DNA of 64,000 nucleotides from Bacteroidetes bacterium HLUCCA01 (GTDB taxonomy: Bacteria; Bacteroidota; Rhodothermia; Balneolales; HLUCCA01), in assembly GCA_001314545.1 (NCBI GenBank), contig LIHN01000019.1, forward strand, positions 256,150 to 320,149. The letters run 5' to 3'. Numbering within the stretch: position 1 is the stretch's first letter; each line of letters begins with the position of its first letter. Below the pieces are notes generated by a model. The model ran no database searches. It saw nothing but the letters and a program-made list of their open reading frames with translations, and had not been told where the DNA came from. Shown one piece after another: positions 53,383 to 62,346 of the stretch. A program made the position numbers and the translations under genes.

Positions 53383-54018
53383 TCAGTAACGTACGAACGG
53401 ATTGTGCTTTTTTTCGTGTCCGATGGTTGTAGCCGGGCCATGTCCGGGATAAACAACAGTACCTTCCGGTAAGGTATACAAGTTCGTTTTGATGGACGCC
53501 TCCAGCTGTTCAAAATTGCCCATGGGTAAATCGGTACGACCAATAGATTCACGGAAGAGTGCATCACCGGAGAGGAGCTGCCCGCTTTCAGGGTGATAGT
53601 ACGCCAGATGACCAGGTGCATGACCGGGTGTAAGGAGTGCTTTCAATCCAATACCTGCAAATTCCACCTCTCCTCCGTCAATCCAGTCCGGCTGAAAACC
53701 GAAGGGTTTCACCTCAAAACCAAATCGCGCTGCTGAGAGCATGTAATTGTCCCAGAACCAGGCGTCATCCCGATGCAGATAGACCGGAATCTCGCCATAA
53801 TGGTTCCTGACGCGCTCAACACCGAATACATGGTCGAGGTGGGCGTGGGTCAAAACTATGGCCTCGAGCCTAACGCCGAGCTCACTGACTTTCCGGTTAA
53901 AAAGGTCGATTTCCGTGGCAGAAAAAAATCCGGGGTCGACAACAAATCCGCGGTTGTCCCGGCTGACCAGATAGGTGTTTTCCTGAAGCGGATTTACGGT
54001 AAACGTGTGGATGTTCAT
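53383..54018 (-). CDS. Metallo-beta-lactamase-fold hydrolase (glyoxalase II-like)
   Basis: 211 residues. The zinc motif THAHLDH is at about residues 57-63, followed by the His of PGHAPGH and Asp in LLSGDALF, with PGHGPAT near the end. The size and layout match short glyoxalase II-like hydrolases (YcbL group), which split thioesters such as lactoylglutathione or related thiols. Its substrate is unknown. Confidence 0.9.
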   Translation of the reverse strand: MNIHTFTVNPLQENTYLVSRDNRGFVVDPGFFSATEIDLFNRKVSELGVRLEAIVLTHAHLDHVFGVERVRNHYGEIPVYLHRDDAWFWDNYMLSAARFGFEVKPFGFQPDWIDGGEVEFAGIGLKALLTPGHAPGHLAYYHPESGQLLSGDALFRESIGRTDLPMGNFEQLEASIKTNLYTLPEGTVVYPGHGPATTIGHEKKHNPFVRY

Positions 54019-54163
54019 GGATATAAAGAGTTGTGGGTGCCGAAATCCTGCTGCAGGTTAAACGTTGGTCATCTACTGCCCAGAATGCAAGTGGGTGTTT
54101 CCAGGTGCCGGCGGTCGCGTGGCGCAGGCAGCTGGCCGGCTACATAATCTGAAATTTCAGGCA

Positions 54164-54196
54164 TAAAAAAAGGATACCGGAAAAAATCCGGTACCC
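54164..54196 (-). terminator. Intrinsic terminator of the L31 gene
   Basis: GGGTACCGGA against TCCGGTATCC (one wobble) with a 6-base loop, and seven T on the minus strand; 25 bases after the stop codon. Confidence 0.85.
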
Positions 54197-54221
54197 CTGG
54201 GAAGTTGTAAACGCTGCAGCG

Positions 54222-54434
54222 TTACTTGCGACCGTATTTCTTGTTGAACTTGTCAACACGACCGGCGGCGTTAATCATCTTGTCACTACCGATATAAAAC
54301 GGATGGTTCTTCGAATCAACCTCCGTTTTGTAGATACCTTCACGGGTATTGATAGTGCTGCGGGTCACAAATTCAGAACCATCGCTCATCTGAACAGTGA
54401 TTTCTTTGTAATCCGGATGTATACCTTGTTTCAT
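54222..54434 (-). CDS. rpmE: Ribosomal protein L31, zinc-free form
   Basis: 70 residues: MKQGIHPDYKEITVQMSDGS, FVTRSTIN, NHPFYIGSDKMINAAGRVDKF. The four zinc cysteines of classical L31 are absent (MSDG in place of CxCG, DSKN in place of CxxC), so this is a C-minus form that needs no zinc. A promoter matching the Bacteroidota pattern lies upstream. Confidence 0.93.
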   Translation of the reverse strand: MKQGIHPDYKEITVQMSDGSEFVTRSTINTREGIYKTEVDSKNHPFYIGSDKMINAAGRVDKFNKKYGRK

Positions 54435-54470
54435 AATGTACCTTAAACGTTAAATTCTTGATCAAGACTT

Positions 54471-54502
54471 TAAATATACGGGTATTCGCCAGCTGCTGCA
54501 AT
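54471..54502 (-). promoter_or_regulatory. Predicted promoter of rpmE
   Basis: On the minus strand ATTG, a 20-base spacer and TATATTTA resemble the TTTG-N20-TAnnTTTG pattern of Bacteroidota primary-sigma promoters with one mismatch in each element. It lies about 37 bases before the rpmE start. Confidence 0.5.
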
Positions 54503-54539
54503 ACGAAAAATAATCCCCGACCCGCATTGTACCGTACCG

Positions 54540-56042
54540 CTACTGAAATTCTTCATCGTCAAACCCGCCAAGGGATCCCAGCATACTGCCTACCAGATCC
54601 GTGTAGGTCCGATTTTCATCCAGATCGTCTTTGCTGAGCATACTGTGCTGGTGGAGCCCTTCCAATACCAGGTCCATCATAGCAAGTCTGGCATGCTCAT
54701 CGTCGGTTGGAGCGTGCTTGTTAACCAGGTCGGTCAGGCCGTCCACTTCCATCAGGCGTTTTTTATACCCTTCAGAGCTGAGATTGTCTGGCAATGAAAC
54801 ACCGTTTCCGGCGGAAAACCAGTCGAGTACGGTTTTGTATGTGACATCCGCCTCTTTGCCGGGGCGCGATTTACGCTGCGGATCCGGAAAGTATTTCTTA
54901 AATATTTTGGACACTGCCTTACCGATGAGGTGTTGGGCTACACTTACGGCGCCTTCCTGTTCACCTTCGTACACCAGCTCCAGTTTGCCGGTCAAGGCCG
55001 GGACGGCGTAATAAATATCCGAGACACGAACCACCGTTTCAGCTTCATCATTGGAATAGGCTCTGCGCTCCGCCGCGGAAACTACATTTTCCATAGCCGT
55101 GATGGTCATACGCGTTGAAACCCCACTTTTCTGGTCGATGTACTCTGATTCACGCGCCTCAAAGGCAACCTGCTCCACAATTTCGCGGACGTAGTGCGGT
55201 ATAACCACCCGGGGTGCATCTTTGCGTTCGACCCGTGCTTCCTGACTGGTAATCTGGATACCAATATCGATGGACTTCGGATAATGGGTAATGATTTGGG
55301 AGTCGATGCGGTCTTTTAGCGGGGTGATAATGTTACCGCGATTGGTATAGTCCTCGGGATTGGCGGAGAAAACCATACATACGTCTACGGGCACACGCAC
55401 ATTAAAGCCACGGATCTGTATGTCGCGTTCCTGCATGATATTCAGCAGGGCAACCTGTATGCGTGGCTGCAGGTCCGGCAGTTCATTAATGGCAAAAATT
55501 CCGCGGTGCGTACGTGGAATCAATCCGAAATTGATGACTTCTTCATCGGATAGTGCCAGTTTGCGGGTTGCGGCTTTAATCGGATCGATATCGCCCACAA
55601 GATCGGCGACCGTTGTATCGGGTGTTGCCAGTTTTTCAGCGTAACGCTCATGGGCAGGCACCCAGCTTACGCGGGTGTCTCCATCGTACCTGGCCACAAT
55701 TTCACGGGCATACCGGGATATCGGATGGTAGGGATCGTCGTTGATTTCAGAACCTTCCACAATCGGCATCCATGGATCCAGGAAATCTACCAGCATACGC
55801 AGCATACGGGTTTTCCCCTGGCCCCGTAGCCCCAGCAAGATGATATCGTGGCCGGATAATATGGCATTTTGCAACTGGGGGATGACCGTTTTTTCGTAAC
55901 CAACCATGCCCTGAAATACCGGCTGACCAGCCTGCATTTTGCGGATGAGGTTTCGCCTCATTTCCTCTTTGACCGAAACCGATTTCCATCCGGACTTCCG
56001 TAAATCTGCCAGTGTTTTAATCGATTCAATGTCAGGTATCAT
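54540..56042 (-). CDS. MoxR/magnesium-chelatase-type AAA+ ATPase
   Basis: ATG 56042 (MIPDIESIKTLADLRKSGWK) gives 500 residues; an in-frame ATG at 56132 adds an unlikely tail. Walker A reads GLRGQGKTR, Walker B GIFAINELPDL, sensor 1 MVFSANPEDYTN. The C-terminal 200 residues include a helical lid and an acidic end (GGFDDEEFQ). Relatives work with VWA-domain proteins in metal-chelatase or chaperone roles. No VWA gene is adjacent, so a partner must lie elsewhere. Confidence 0.88.
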   Translation of the reverse strand: MIPDIESIKTLADLRKSGWKSVSVKEEMRRNLIRKMQAGQPVFQGMVGYEKTVIPQLQNAILSGHDIILLGLRGQGKTRMLRMLVDFLDPWMPIVEGSEINDDPYHPISRYAREIVARYDGDTRVSWVPAHERYAEKLATPDTTVADLVGDIDPIKAATRKLALSDEEVINFGLIPRTHRGIFAINELPDLQPRIQVALLNIMQERDIQIRGFNVRVPVDVCMVFSANPEDYTNRGNIITPLKDRIDSQIITHYPKSIDIGIQITSQEARVERKDAPRVVIPHYVREIVEQVAFEARESEYIDQKSGVSTRMTITAMENVVSAAERRAYSNDEAETVVRVSDIYYAVPALTGKLELVYEGEQEGAVSVAQHLIGKAVSKIFKKYFPDPQRKSRPGKEADVTYKTVLDWFSAGNGVSLPDNLSSEGYKKRLMEVDGLTDLVNKHAPTDDEHARLAMMDLVLEGLHQHSMLSKDDLDENRTYTDLVGSMLGSLGGFDDEEFQ

Positions 56043-56195
56043 GTATTTGACTGCTATAGTGTAGGAATAAGGGGATTCGCAACCGGTATTACACACGGGA
56101 TTTATATGTTGCAGAGCGACTGCAAAAGACATCTTTTACCTCGCCGGAACCGGATTGCTTTACACCCTTGCAAACCCGGCCAGGTACTATTTCAT

Positions 56196-57602
56196 TCAGA
56201 CTGGCTGGAAAATATTTATCCCGGTGCCCAGTGCCCTGGATTTGACCAGGGTCTCTTCCCATTCCGCAGCCGGGTCGGAATCAGCCGTAATGGCACCCCC
56301 AACCGCATAGTATAACATTCCCTGCCGGATAATGGCCGTTCGGATAACCACATTGAAACTGAAATCGCCCTCCGGGGTAATCACGCCAATAGCCCCGCTG
56401 TACAACCCCCGCCGGTACGACTCCAGCTCTTCAATAATTTCCATGGCGCGGATTTTGGGAGCTCCGGTCATGGAACCCATCGGAAAGCAGGCAGCGATGA
56501 TTTCTTCTACCGGGATGTCGCTTTCAAGCCTGCCTTCAACCCTGGATACCATCTGATGAACCGTGGCAAAAGACTGTATATCAAACAGACGGTCGACCCG
56601 CACGGAGCCGGCCTGGCATACCCTGCTGAAATCGTTTCGTACCAGATCCACAATCATGAGGTTCTCGGCGCGTTCTTTCTCAGAATCAAGCAATTCCCGG
56701 AGTATAGCCTGGTCTTCGGCGACTGTGTTTCCGCGTGGACGGGTACCTTTGATCGGGTCAGACTGAAGCTGGCTCCCGTGGCGGGTCAGAAATCGCTCAG
56801 GGGAAGCACAACACACACTGGTATCACCGAGCTGCAGGTAGGCGGCAAACGGAACCGGTCCGCGTTGATACATCGCGGTAAACAACCCCAGCGGACTACC
56901 CTCAAATTCGGCCTGCAGCTGGTGGGAAAGGTTTACCTCGTAGCAGTCGCCCTCGCGGATGTATTGCTGTGCCCTGCGGACGTGCTCCATGTACTGCTGC
57001 GGGGTAACACGGGTACGAAGATTGCGGACGTGGCAGGGGCTGGTTTGATACGGTTCACCTGAAATGGATACACTATCGTTTTCACAAACACCGGCCGTTG
57101 CCGTGACGTCCTTCGGTTCGTTGAGGATGTACATGCGTGTTGGTCGACCCATCCAGATATCGGGCAAATCGGTTTCATCGGGATTGGATGAATGAAGTCG
57201 TTCCCGGGCATTTTTCAGGTCGTACCCCAGATATCCGCAGCAGTAGCCGGGAAACTTTTCTCGAAACCGTGCCAGAGCCTTCCATGGGTCACCGGTGGAG
57301 TCCTGTGAATCATCGGGCTGATGCCTGTCTGCGGACGGTTGCGCAGGCGCGGATTGCTGTGAATCACCGGGTTGTTGTGGATCACCGACCTGACGGGCAT
57401 TTCCGGTGTGCTGCATGTCCCCGGAGTGCTGCTTCCAGCGAAAAATGGCATCAAAACCGGCAAATAGTATGGACTTCCCGGAAGATGGATGCGATTGCAG
57501 CTGGGAATCAAGCAAAACAACATCTCCGTTGCGGGTTTCCCGCTCAAGAATGGCGTAAAAATCGGCGCGCGAAGCGGTTTCGTATGTTTGCGGTTGCAGC
57601 AT
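56196..57602 (-). CDS. pabB: Aminodeoxychorismate synthase component I
   Basis: 468 residues of the chorismate-binding family. Conserved C-terminal blocks: DPIKGTRPRGNT, VDLVRNDFSRVC, SRVEGRL, FPMGSMTGAPKIRAMEII and YSGAIGVI. Residues about 79-125 are a Gln/Asp/Ser-rich low-complexity insertion not found in typical PabB. It converts chorismate and ammonia to aminodeoxychorismate for folate; the glutamine amidotransferase partner PabA is not in the window. It begins 3 bases after the pabC stop. Confidence 0.92.
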   Translation of the reverse strand: MLQPQTYETASRADFYAILERETRNGDVVLLDSQLQSHPSSGKSILFAGFDAIFRWKQHSGDMQHTGNARQVGDPQQPGDSQQSAPAQPSADRHQPDDSQDSTGDPWKALARFREKFPGYCCGYLGYDLKNARERLHSSNPDETDLPDIWMGRPTRMYILNEPKDVTATAGVCENDSVSISGEPYQTSPCHVRNLRTRVTPQQYMEHVRRAQQYIREGDCYEVNLSHQLQAEFEGSPLGLFTAMYQRGPVPFAAYLQLGDTSVCCASPERFLTRHGSQLQSDPIKGTRPRGNTVAEDQAILRELLDSEKERAENLMIVDLVRNDFSRVCQAGSVRVDRLFDIQSFATVHQMVSRVEGRLESDIPVEEIIAACFPMGSMTGAPKIRAMEIIEELESYRRGLYSGAIGVITPEGDFSFNVVIRTAIIRQGMLYYAVGGAITADSDPAAEWEETLVKSRALGTGINIFQPV

Positions 57603-57605
57603 AGG

Positions 57606-58466
57606 TTAAAACGGGAATATCGCTTGTAATTTTCGGGTCAGCCCGGGATTCTCGCGCATTGTCAGTTCGGTGTCGTGGGTCCTGATGGTACGTACCGGTA
57701 CAATCCCGCGAAGTGCATTGATAATCCAGACTCCATCGGAAGCACATAACGCACGGGCAGTTAACAAGACTGGTTCAGGGTTCGTTTCCCTGGTGGTATG
57801 GGCAGCCAGCCAGCGGAGACCTACTCCCTGCAGCGGATTGGTGGAGGGATCCGGGGTGCAAAGTATCCCGCCACGAAGCATCAGGAGATTTGCGATGCAG
57901 GTTTCACTGACATAGCCCCTGTCATCGTACAGAATCCCATCATCAAAGCCCTGCTCGCGGGCGTAGTTGAAGCATGTATCGTAATAAGCACGATTATTGG
58001 ATTTTACGGAGCTGTGCGAGGCTTCCGTGAAGGGGTGCGGTTCGGTGGCGGTTAAAAGTCGTACACTGTGCCGGGTTTCGGGCAAGGGATGAATACTCAG
58101 CACGGTGAGGCCGGCAGTCTCTATGCCCGGGTAATGACGACGGGTGTCGGCGGGTAACAGCGACAAAGCCTGAGCCGTTGCCGGAAGTACGGTCAGCCGG
58201 ATGCGGCAGGGCTGTCCGGCGAAGCTGCGACGGATAACCCCGGCCGGATCCGCGGGTTCAGGTAGAATCAATCCCTGTTGCGCAAGGCCCCGTTCAAGTC
58301 GTTCCCGATGCATGGACCAAAGCGGCAGTGCATGGCCTGTCCACCGCATGGTTTCGAAAACACCCCGGTTCCAGGCCCGGGTTTGCTGCAAGCCGATAAA
58401 AACATCGGTTTTAACGGCAAGTCCATCCAGATAGCATGCGAGGGGCTCTGTGGGGGGGGTGCTCAT
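57606..58466 (-). CDS. pabC: Aminodeoxychorismate lyase-like class IV aminotransferase
   Basis: 286 residues. PLP fold-type IV features: GVFETMRW near 35, the lysine block SVKSNNRAYYD (PLP-binding Lys), GFDDGILYDDRGYVSETCIANLL, and a C-terminal ALRGIVPV. With pabB it should release p-aminobenzoate. The start lies at an eight-base G/C homopolymer (58451-58458). Branched-chain aminotransferases share the fold, but the pabB neighbour favours PabC. Confidence 0.88.
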   Translation of the reverse strand: MSTPPTEPLACYLDGLAVKTDVFIGLQQTRAWNRGVFETMRWTGHALPLWSMHRERLERGLAQQGLILPEPADPAGVIRRSFAGQPCRIRLTVLPATAQALSLLPADTRRHYPGIETAGLTVLSIHPLPETRHSVRLLTATEPHPFTEASHSSVKSNNRAYYDTCFNYAREQGFDDGILYDDRGYVSETCIANLLMLRGGILCTPDPSTNPLQGVGLRWLAAHTTRETNPEPVLLTARALCASDGVWIINALRGIVPVRTIRTHDTELTMRENPGLTRKLQAIFPF

Positions 58467-58490
58467 GGTCAGCTGGTTACGCCCCCCCTG

Positions 58491-59180
58491 CTATTTATCC
58501 GCTGCGGCAACAGCCGTGTCGTGCTGAATTGTACGTCGGGTTTCATACGCGTCGTCATCGCCGTCATCGCCATGGGCGGGTGCAAGCGACGTCTGTAAAG
58601 CCCCCGAAGTATCCTCCCGGAGGGTGTCTGATTGCAGCACGTACAGCGCCCGAAGGGTATCCAGGAGTGCGGTGTAATTGTCGGCGCCTCTGAAGCCGGT
58701 ACGCACGTCATAAACGCTTCCGTCCGGACCAAAGGTTACCTGCGAGGGAACCCCGGGAGCAAGCAGTTCCTGAAACGCGTCACTCCCGTCAACAAACTCA
58801 AACCCGTACGAGTGCTCACGGATGTACTCGGCGGTGAGTTCAGCATTATCTTTAACCCCGGCGGCAAACACTACAACATGCCCGGGAAACTGTCGGGTTA
58901 CGCTCCACAGCTTGTCGTGTGACCCCAGTGATGGGCTCGACCAGGTTGCCCAGAAGTCGATCACCACAAATTTGCCACGGTAGTCGGAGGCACGGAGGGT
59001 GTCAAGGCCATTACGATGTGGAAATGCGTGTGTGTACAACCCGGCACCGTCGCCAAGGTTTTCCAGAAATCCGATATGCTGGTTAGCCGAGTAACGGATG
59101 GTGAAGTAAAAGATGGCGGCGATGCCGGCGATGCCGATGGTTACGGCAAACAGGTTAAAATATTTGGGATCAATTTTCAT
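58491..59180 (-). CDS. Thioredoxin-fold (TlpA-like) protein without cysteines
   Basis: 229 residues: an N-terminal membrane anchor (about 9-30), then a TlpA-like domain with GKFVVIDFWATW at 69-80. The usual WCxxC is WSSPS (Ser81 and Ser84 replace both cysteines), and the whole protein contains no cysteine. The cis-proline loop GVPSQVTF is kept. A 45-residue acidic tail follows. It cannot do thiol chemistry and may bind rather than reduce. It lies 24 bases upstream of pabC on the same strand. Confidence 0.85.
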   Translation of the reverse strand: MKIDPKYFNLFAVTIGIAGIAAIFYFTIRYSANQHIGFLENLGDGAGLYTHAFPHRNGLDTLRASDYRGKFVVIDFWATWSSPSLGSHDKLWSVTRQFPGHVVVFAAGVKDNAELTAEYIREHSYGFEFVDGSDAFQELLAPGVPSQVTFGPDGSVYDVRTGFRGADNYTALLDTLRALYVLQSDTLREDTSGALQTSLAPAHGDDGDDDAYETRRTIQHDTAVAAADK

Positions 59181-59195
59181 AGAGCCAAAAGATAC

Positions 59196-59235
59196 ACAAA
59201 AAATAAGGCCCGTATGCGCGATGACATACGGGCCT
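59196..59235 (-). terminator. Intrinsic terminator of the GH13 gene
   Basis: AGGCCCGTATG and CATACGGGCCT pair over an 8-base loop; the minus strand continues TATTTTTTG. It separates the GH13 gene from the thioredoxin-like gene. Confidence 0.82.
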
Positions 59236-59308
59236 GTATCACCTGAACATCGAAAAAACCTGAAACAGGGAAAAAACGATGTTAGAGAGTTAAATTCTTA
59301 CGGGTGAA

Positions 59309-62197
59309 TTATTTAATCAGCATCATGGTACGGGTTTGCATGTGCGAACCGGTCTGTAAACGAATCAGATACGTTCCGGAGCTGTATTGCTGAGCGTCAA
59401 AGTTTACACTGTGCGTACCGGCGGGCAGGGTATCGTCTACCAGAACAGCTACCTGCCTGCCCAGCACGTCGTACACGGATAGCGATACTGAGGCCGTTGC
59501 CGGCAGATCAAACCGAACGGTTGTTGACGGATTAAACGGATTCGGGAAGTTCTGGTAGAGTTGAACCTGGGACGGTAGTTGAATCGCATCGCCCGACTCA
59601 ACAGAGGTTGCCCGGATGATATCCGGTACCGGCAGCGGCTCGGTGGTATAAATGTTGAATTGTCCGGGAGCCATTTCAACCGACATGGTGGTAGAGGTTA
59701 CCTCAAAAGGCTCACCGCTCATGTAGTCGTACCAGGTGCCCGTGGATGGGAATAGTACGGAGGCAGTCCGGGGGGTTACACCGAAGTTACCGGCTATCGT
59801 GGCGCTCATGGTATCGTGAATCAACTGAACCTGGCGGTAGTTGGATGGATTCAGGGTAGTGATAACCTGCGTGTTCACGTCATGAAATACCGGATGTTCA
59901 CGACGAAGGTTGATCAGGGCCGACCATACTTGATACAACTCATAGCGGTCCGGATCAGCATAATAGTCCCACCGGATGGGTTTTTCGGCGGTTCGGCCGG
60001 GATCGGTGGCAGAACAGTCGCCATCTCCGCCACCAGGTTTCAGACATTCTCCGGGACCTCCGCCGTAACCGAGTTCACCAAACTGCCACATCATACGCGG
60101 ACCGGGGATCATGTAGAAAAATGCACCGGCCAGTTGCTGGCGTTCCAGGGCTGTTGGCAGCTGGCGGATGTCGTAATCGCCGGAGCGATTGCCGAAACGC
60201 AGGTTTTTGAGCATCATCCATTGTTCATCGTGGCTTTCCATATAGGAGATGGCATTGGGTACACTCCACCCGCGATTCTCATACCAGATTCCGGATAGGT
60301 TGGCGCCGGGATTTACATACCCCATAGCTGCTTCCTGAAACGGTGTGGTCATATTCTGCCAGAACATCATCCCATTGATTTCGGGTTCGTCGGTTCGGTA
60401 ATGCGCCAGTTCGCGCTCCTCACTATCGGCCGCGAAATGCTCTAAAATGACATACGCATCCGGTTCGTACGACCAAATTGCATCGGCCATACGTTTGAGA
60501 TTACCAATTCGCTGGGAATTATAGCCGTTGTAATTGGTGCTGTTAAAATTGGTGGCGAACCCCTTGGTCAGGTCAAAACGGTACCCATCAATACGAAAAT
60601 TCTCAATCCAGTGACGGTTGGTCCGGTCCATCCAGTACCGCACATAGCTGTCGTTATGATTGAGGTGGCGGAAGACATTGAACTCATGACCCGGACCAAG
60701 AAATCGGTTGGTGGCGGGGTCGGTACCGTACAAGGCCACCAGAGGTGATGCCTCCTGGGTATGGTTGTAGACTACATCCAGAATAACCGCAATCCCGCGG
60801 GAATGTGCCTCGTCTATAAATCGCTTGAACGACTCCCTGGTACCATAGCTTTTATCCAGCGCCCCGTGAAAATTGGGATTATAGCCCCAGCTCAGATTTC
60901 CATCGAAATTAGATACGGGCATGAGTTCGATGGCATTGATACCGAGGCGGTCCAGGTAATCCAGCGTGTCCTTAAGCACTTCGAAGGTGCTCTCCTCCAC
61001 AAAATCGCGAAGAAGCAGCTCGTAAATGATTAACTCGTCCTGGGGTGGTCGCTGATAATCGTTGGACTGCCAGTTGAAAGGCTCCCGACCGATTTCAAAG
61101 ACGGAAACCATTCCCGTGGTCTGTCCGGCCGGATATTGGGGCATATCAGGATATACAGCCTCGGTGATAAAGCGGTCGTTATTGGGATCCAGAACCAGTT
61201 CACTGAACAGGTCAGCTATGCGGATGTCACCGTCAACCAGATACTGAAAGCGATATTCACCATCGGCAAGCCCGTCGAGTGTAATCCAGAAGTGAACACT
61301 ATCTGCGTTGACTTCATGCATATTCAACAGATAGGCGTCATCCACCTCCCAGTTACTGTGATCGCCGATGAGGTGTACAAAGCGTTTACCGGGCGCAAAC
61401 ATGGAAAAGCTGACTGAGCCGGGATTCTGCGGATCTACGGTAATCCCGTCGTGTAATCCGTCTGGTCGTGCAGCGCGAACGGGTTCGGGTGCTTCAATAA
61501 AATTGAAGGTAATGGTTTGTTCACGGGTCTGACCGGACGTAGTTACCACGTCGAGTCGAATAGTATTGGCGCCGGATGTAACTTCAGCACCCAGATCCGA
61601 CAGACTCGGAACCAGCAGGAGCTGACGTTCGTCTTCATAGAAATCCCCGAATGGCACCGGATCCTGCCCGTTCACCGTGATGGTTGACGAGGATGTGTTC
61701 ACGGGATCCGAATCAATGGAGGCAATGTTGGCTATCAGCGCCGGGGGGTCGATCTGATGCACCGAATTTTGGGCCGGAAACACCTGAAATATCAGCGGAC
61801 TGGTAACTTCCAGGAATGAATCGCTGTTTGCACCCACAGTGAGCGGATTCAGCGGATCCGTGAACCAGGCCCAAGGTGGATTACCGATTGAGTACTGCTC
61901 ATGAAATTTATAGGCGTATCCGTTGACTCCGCTGCGGGAAACTGCACCGCCGCCAACGCGCAACCGAATTACCTGATACGAAAACCCATTTTCAGTGTCC
62001 TCTGTGAGCAGGGATTCATCGGTAGTCGATATTGCACCGCTGGAGTTATTGCCCCAGTTATTGAAAGACCCGGGCACAAAAGAGCGCAGGGCATTTTCAT
62101 TGGGGGTATAGCGGAAGGTTACATTCAGGGAATCCTGGGCCGTGACCGGTAATGCAAGGGCAACGAGGAGTAAAATTGCTAGGGTAAGTCTGTACAT
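59309..62197 (-). CDS. Secreted GH13 alpha-amylase-family protein with T9SS domain
   Basis: 962 residues with a signal peptide (MYRLTLAILLLVALALPVTA). Two N-terminal E-set/CBM48-like domains (about 22-150 and 245-345), a GH13 barrel (about 375-800) with nucleophile Asp542 in YRFDLTKGF, acid/base Glu586 in VILEHFA and Asp657 in ESHDEQ, a small beta domain, and a C-terminal T9SS domain (NPFNPSTTVRFDL, SGTYLIRLQT). It should hydrolyse starch-like glucans outside the cell. The adjacent LacI gene may regulate it. Confidence 0.92.
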   Translation of the reverse strand: MYRLTLAILLLVALALPVTAQDSLNVTFRYTPNENALRSFVPGSFNNWGNNSSGAISTTDESLLTEDTENGFSYQVIRLRVGGGAVSRSGVNGYAYKFHEQYSIGNPPWAWFTDPLNPLTVGANSDSFLEVTSPLIFQVFPAQNSVHQIDPPALIANIASIDSDPVNTSSSTITVNGQDPVPFGDFYEDERQLLLVPSLSDLGAEVTSGANTIRLDVVTTSGQTREQTITFNFIEAPEPVRAARPDGLHDGITVDPQNPGSVSFSMFAPGKRFVHLIGDHSNWEVDDAYLLNMHEVNADSVHFWITLDGLADGEYRFQYLVDGDIRIADLFSELVLDPNNDRFITEAVYPDMPQYPAGQTTGMVSVFEIGREPFNWQSNDYQRPPQDELIIYELLLRDFVEESTFEVLKDTLDYLDRLGINAIELMPVSNFDGNLSWGYNPNFHGALDKSYGTRESFKRFIDEAHSRGIAVILDVVYNHTQEASPLVALYGTDPATNRFLGPGHEFNVFRHLNHNDSYVRYWMDRTNRHWIENFRIDGYRFDLTKGFATNFNSTNYNGYNSQRIGNLKRMADAIWSYEPDAYVILEHFAADSEERELAHYRTDEPEINGMMFWQNMTTPFQEAAMGYVNPGANLSGIWYENRGWSVPNAISYMESHDEQWMMLKNLRFGNRSGDYDIRQLPTALERQQLAGAFFYMIPGPRMMWQFGELGYGGGPGECLKPGGGDGDCSATDPGRTAEKPIRWDYYADPDRYELYQVWSALINLRREHPVFHDVNTQVITTLNPSNYRQVQLIHDTMSATIAGNFGVTPRTASVLFPSTGTWYDYMSGEPFEVTSTTMSVEMAPGQFNIYTTEPLPVPDIIRATSVESGDAIQLPSQVQLYQNFPNPFNPSTTVRFDLPATASVSLSVYDVLGRQVAVLVDDTLPAGTHSVNFDAQQYSSGTYLIRLQTGSHMQTRTMMLIK

Positions 62198-62346
62198 TGT
62201 GCAAGAAATTAAGGCTGTTTACTCAGGGATGAATCGGGCGAATCAGTCCCTGCCGGGTTAGTTGCCAACGCGGAGTTCAGTAACCACGCATGGTCAGTTA
62301 AGGGGTGTGTACTTCGGTAGATGGCAGCGCTGAAAACACGATCGGG

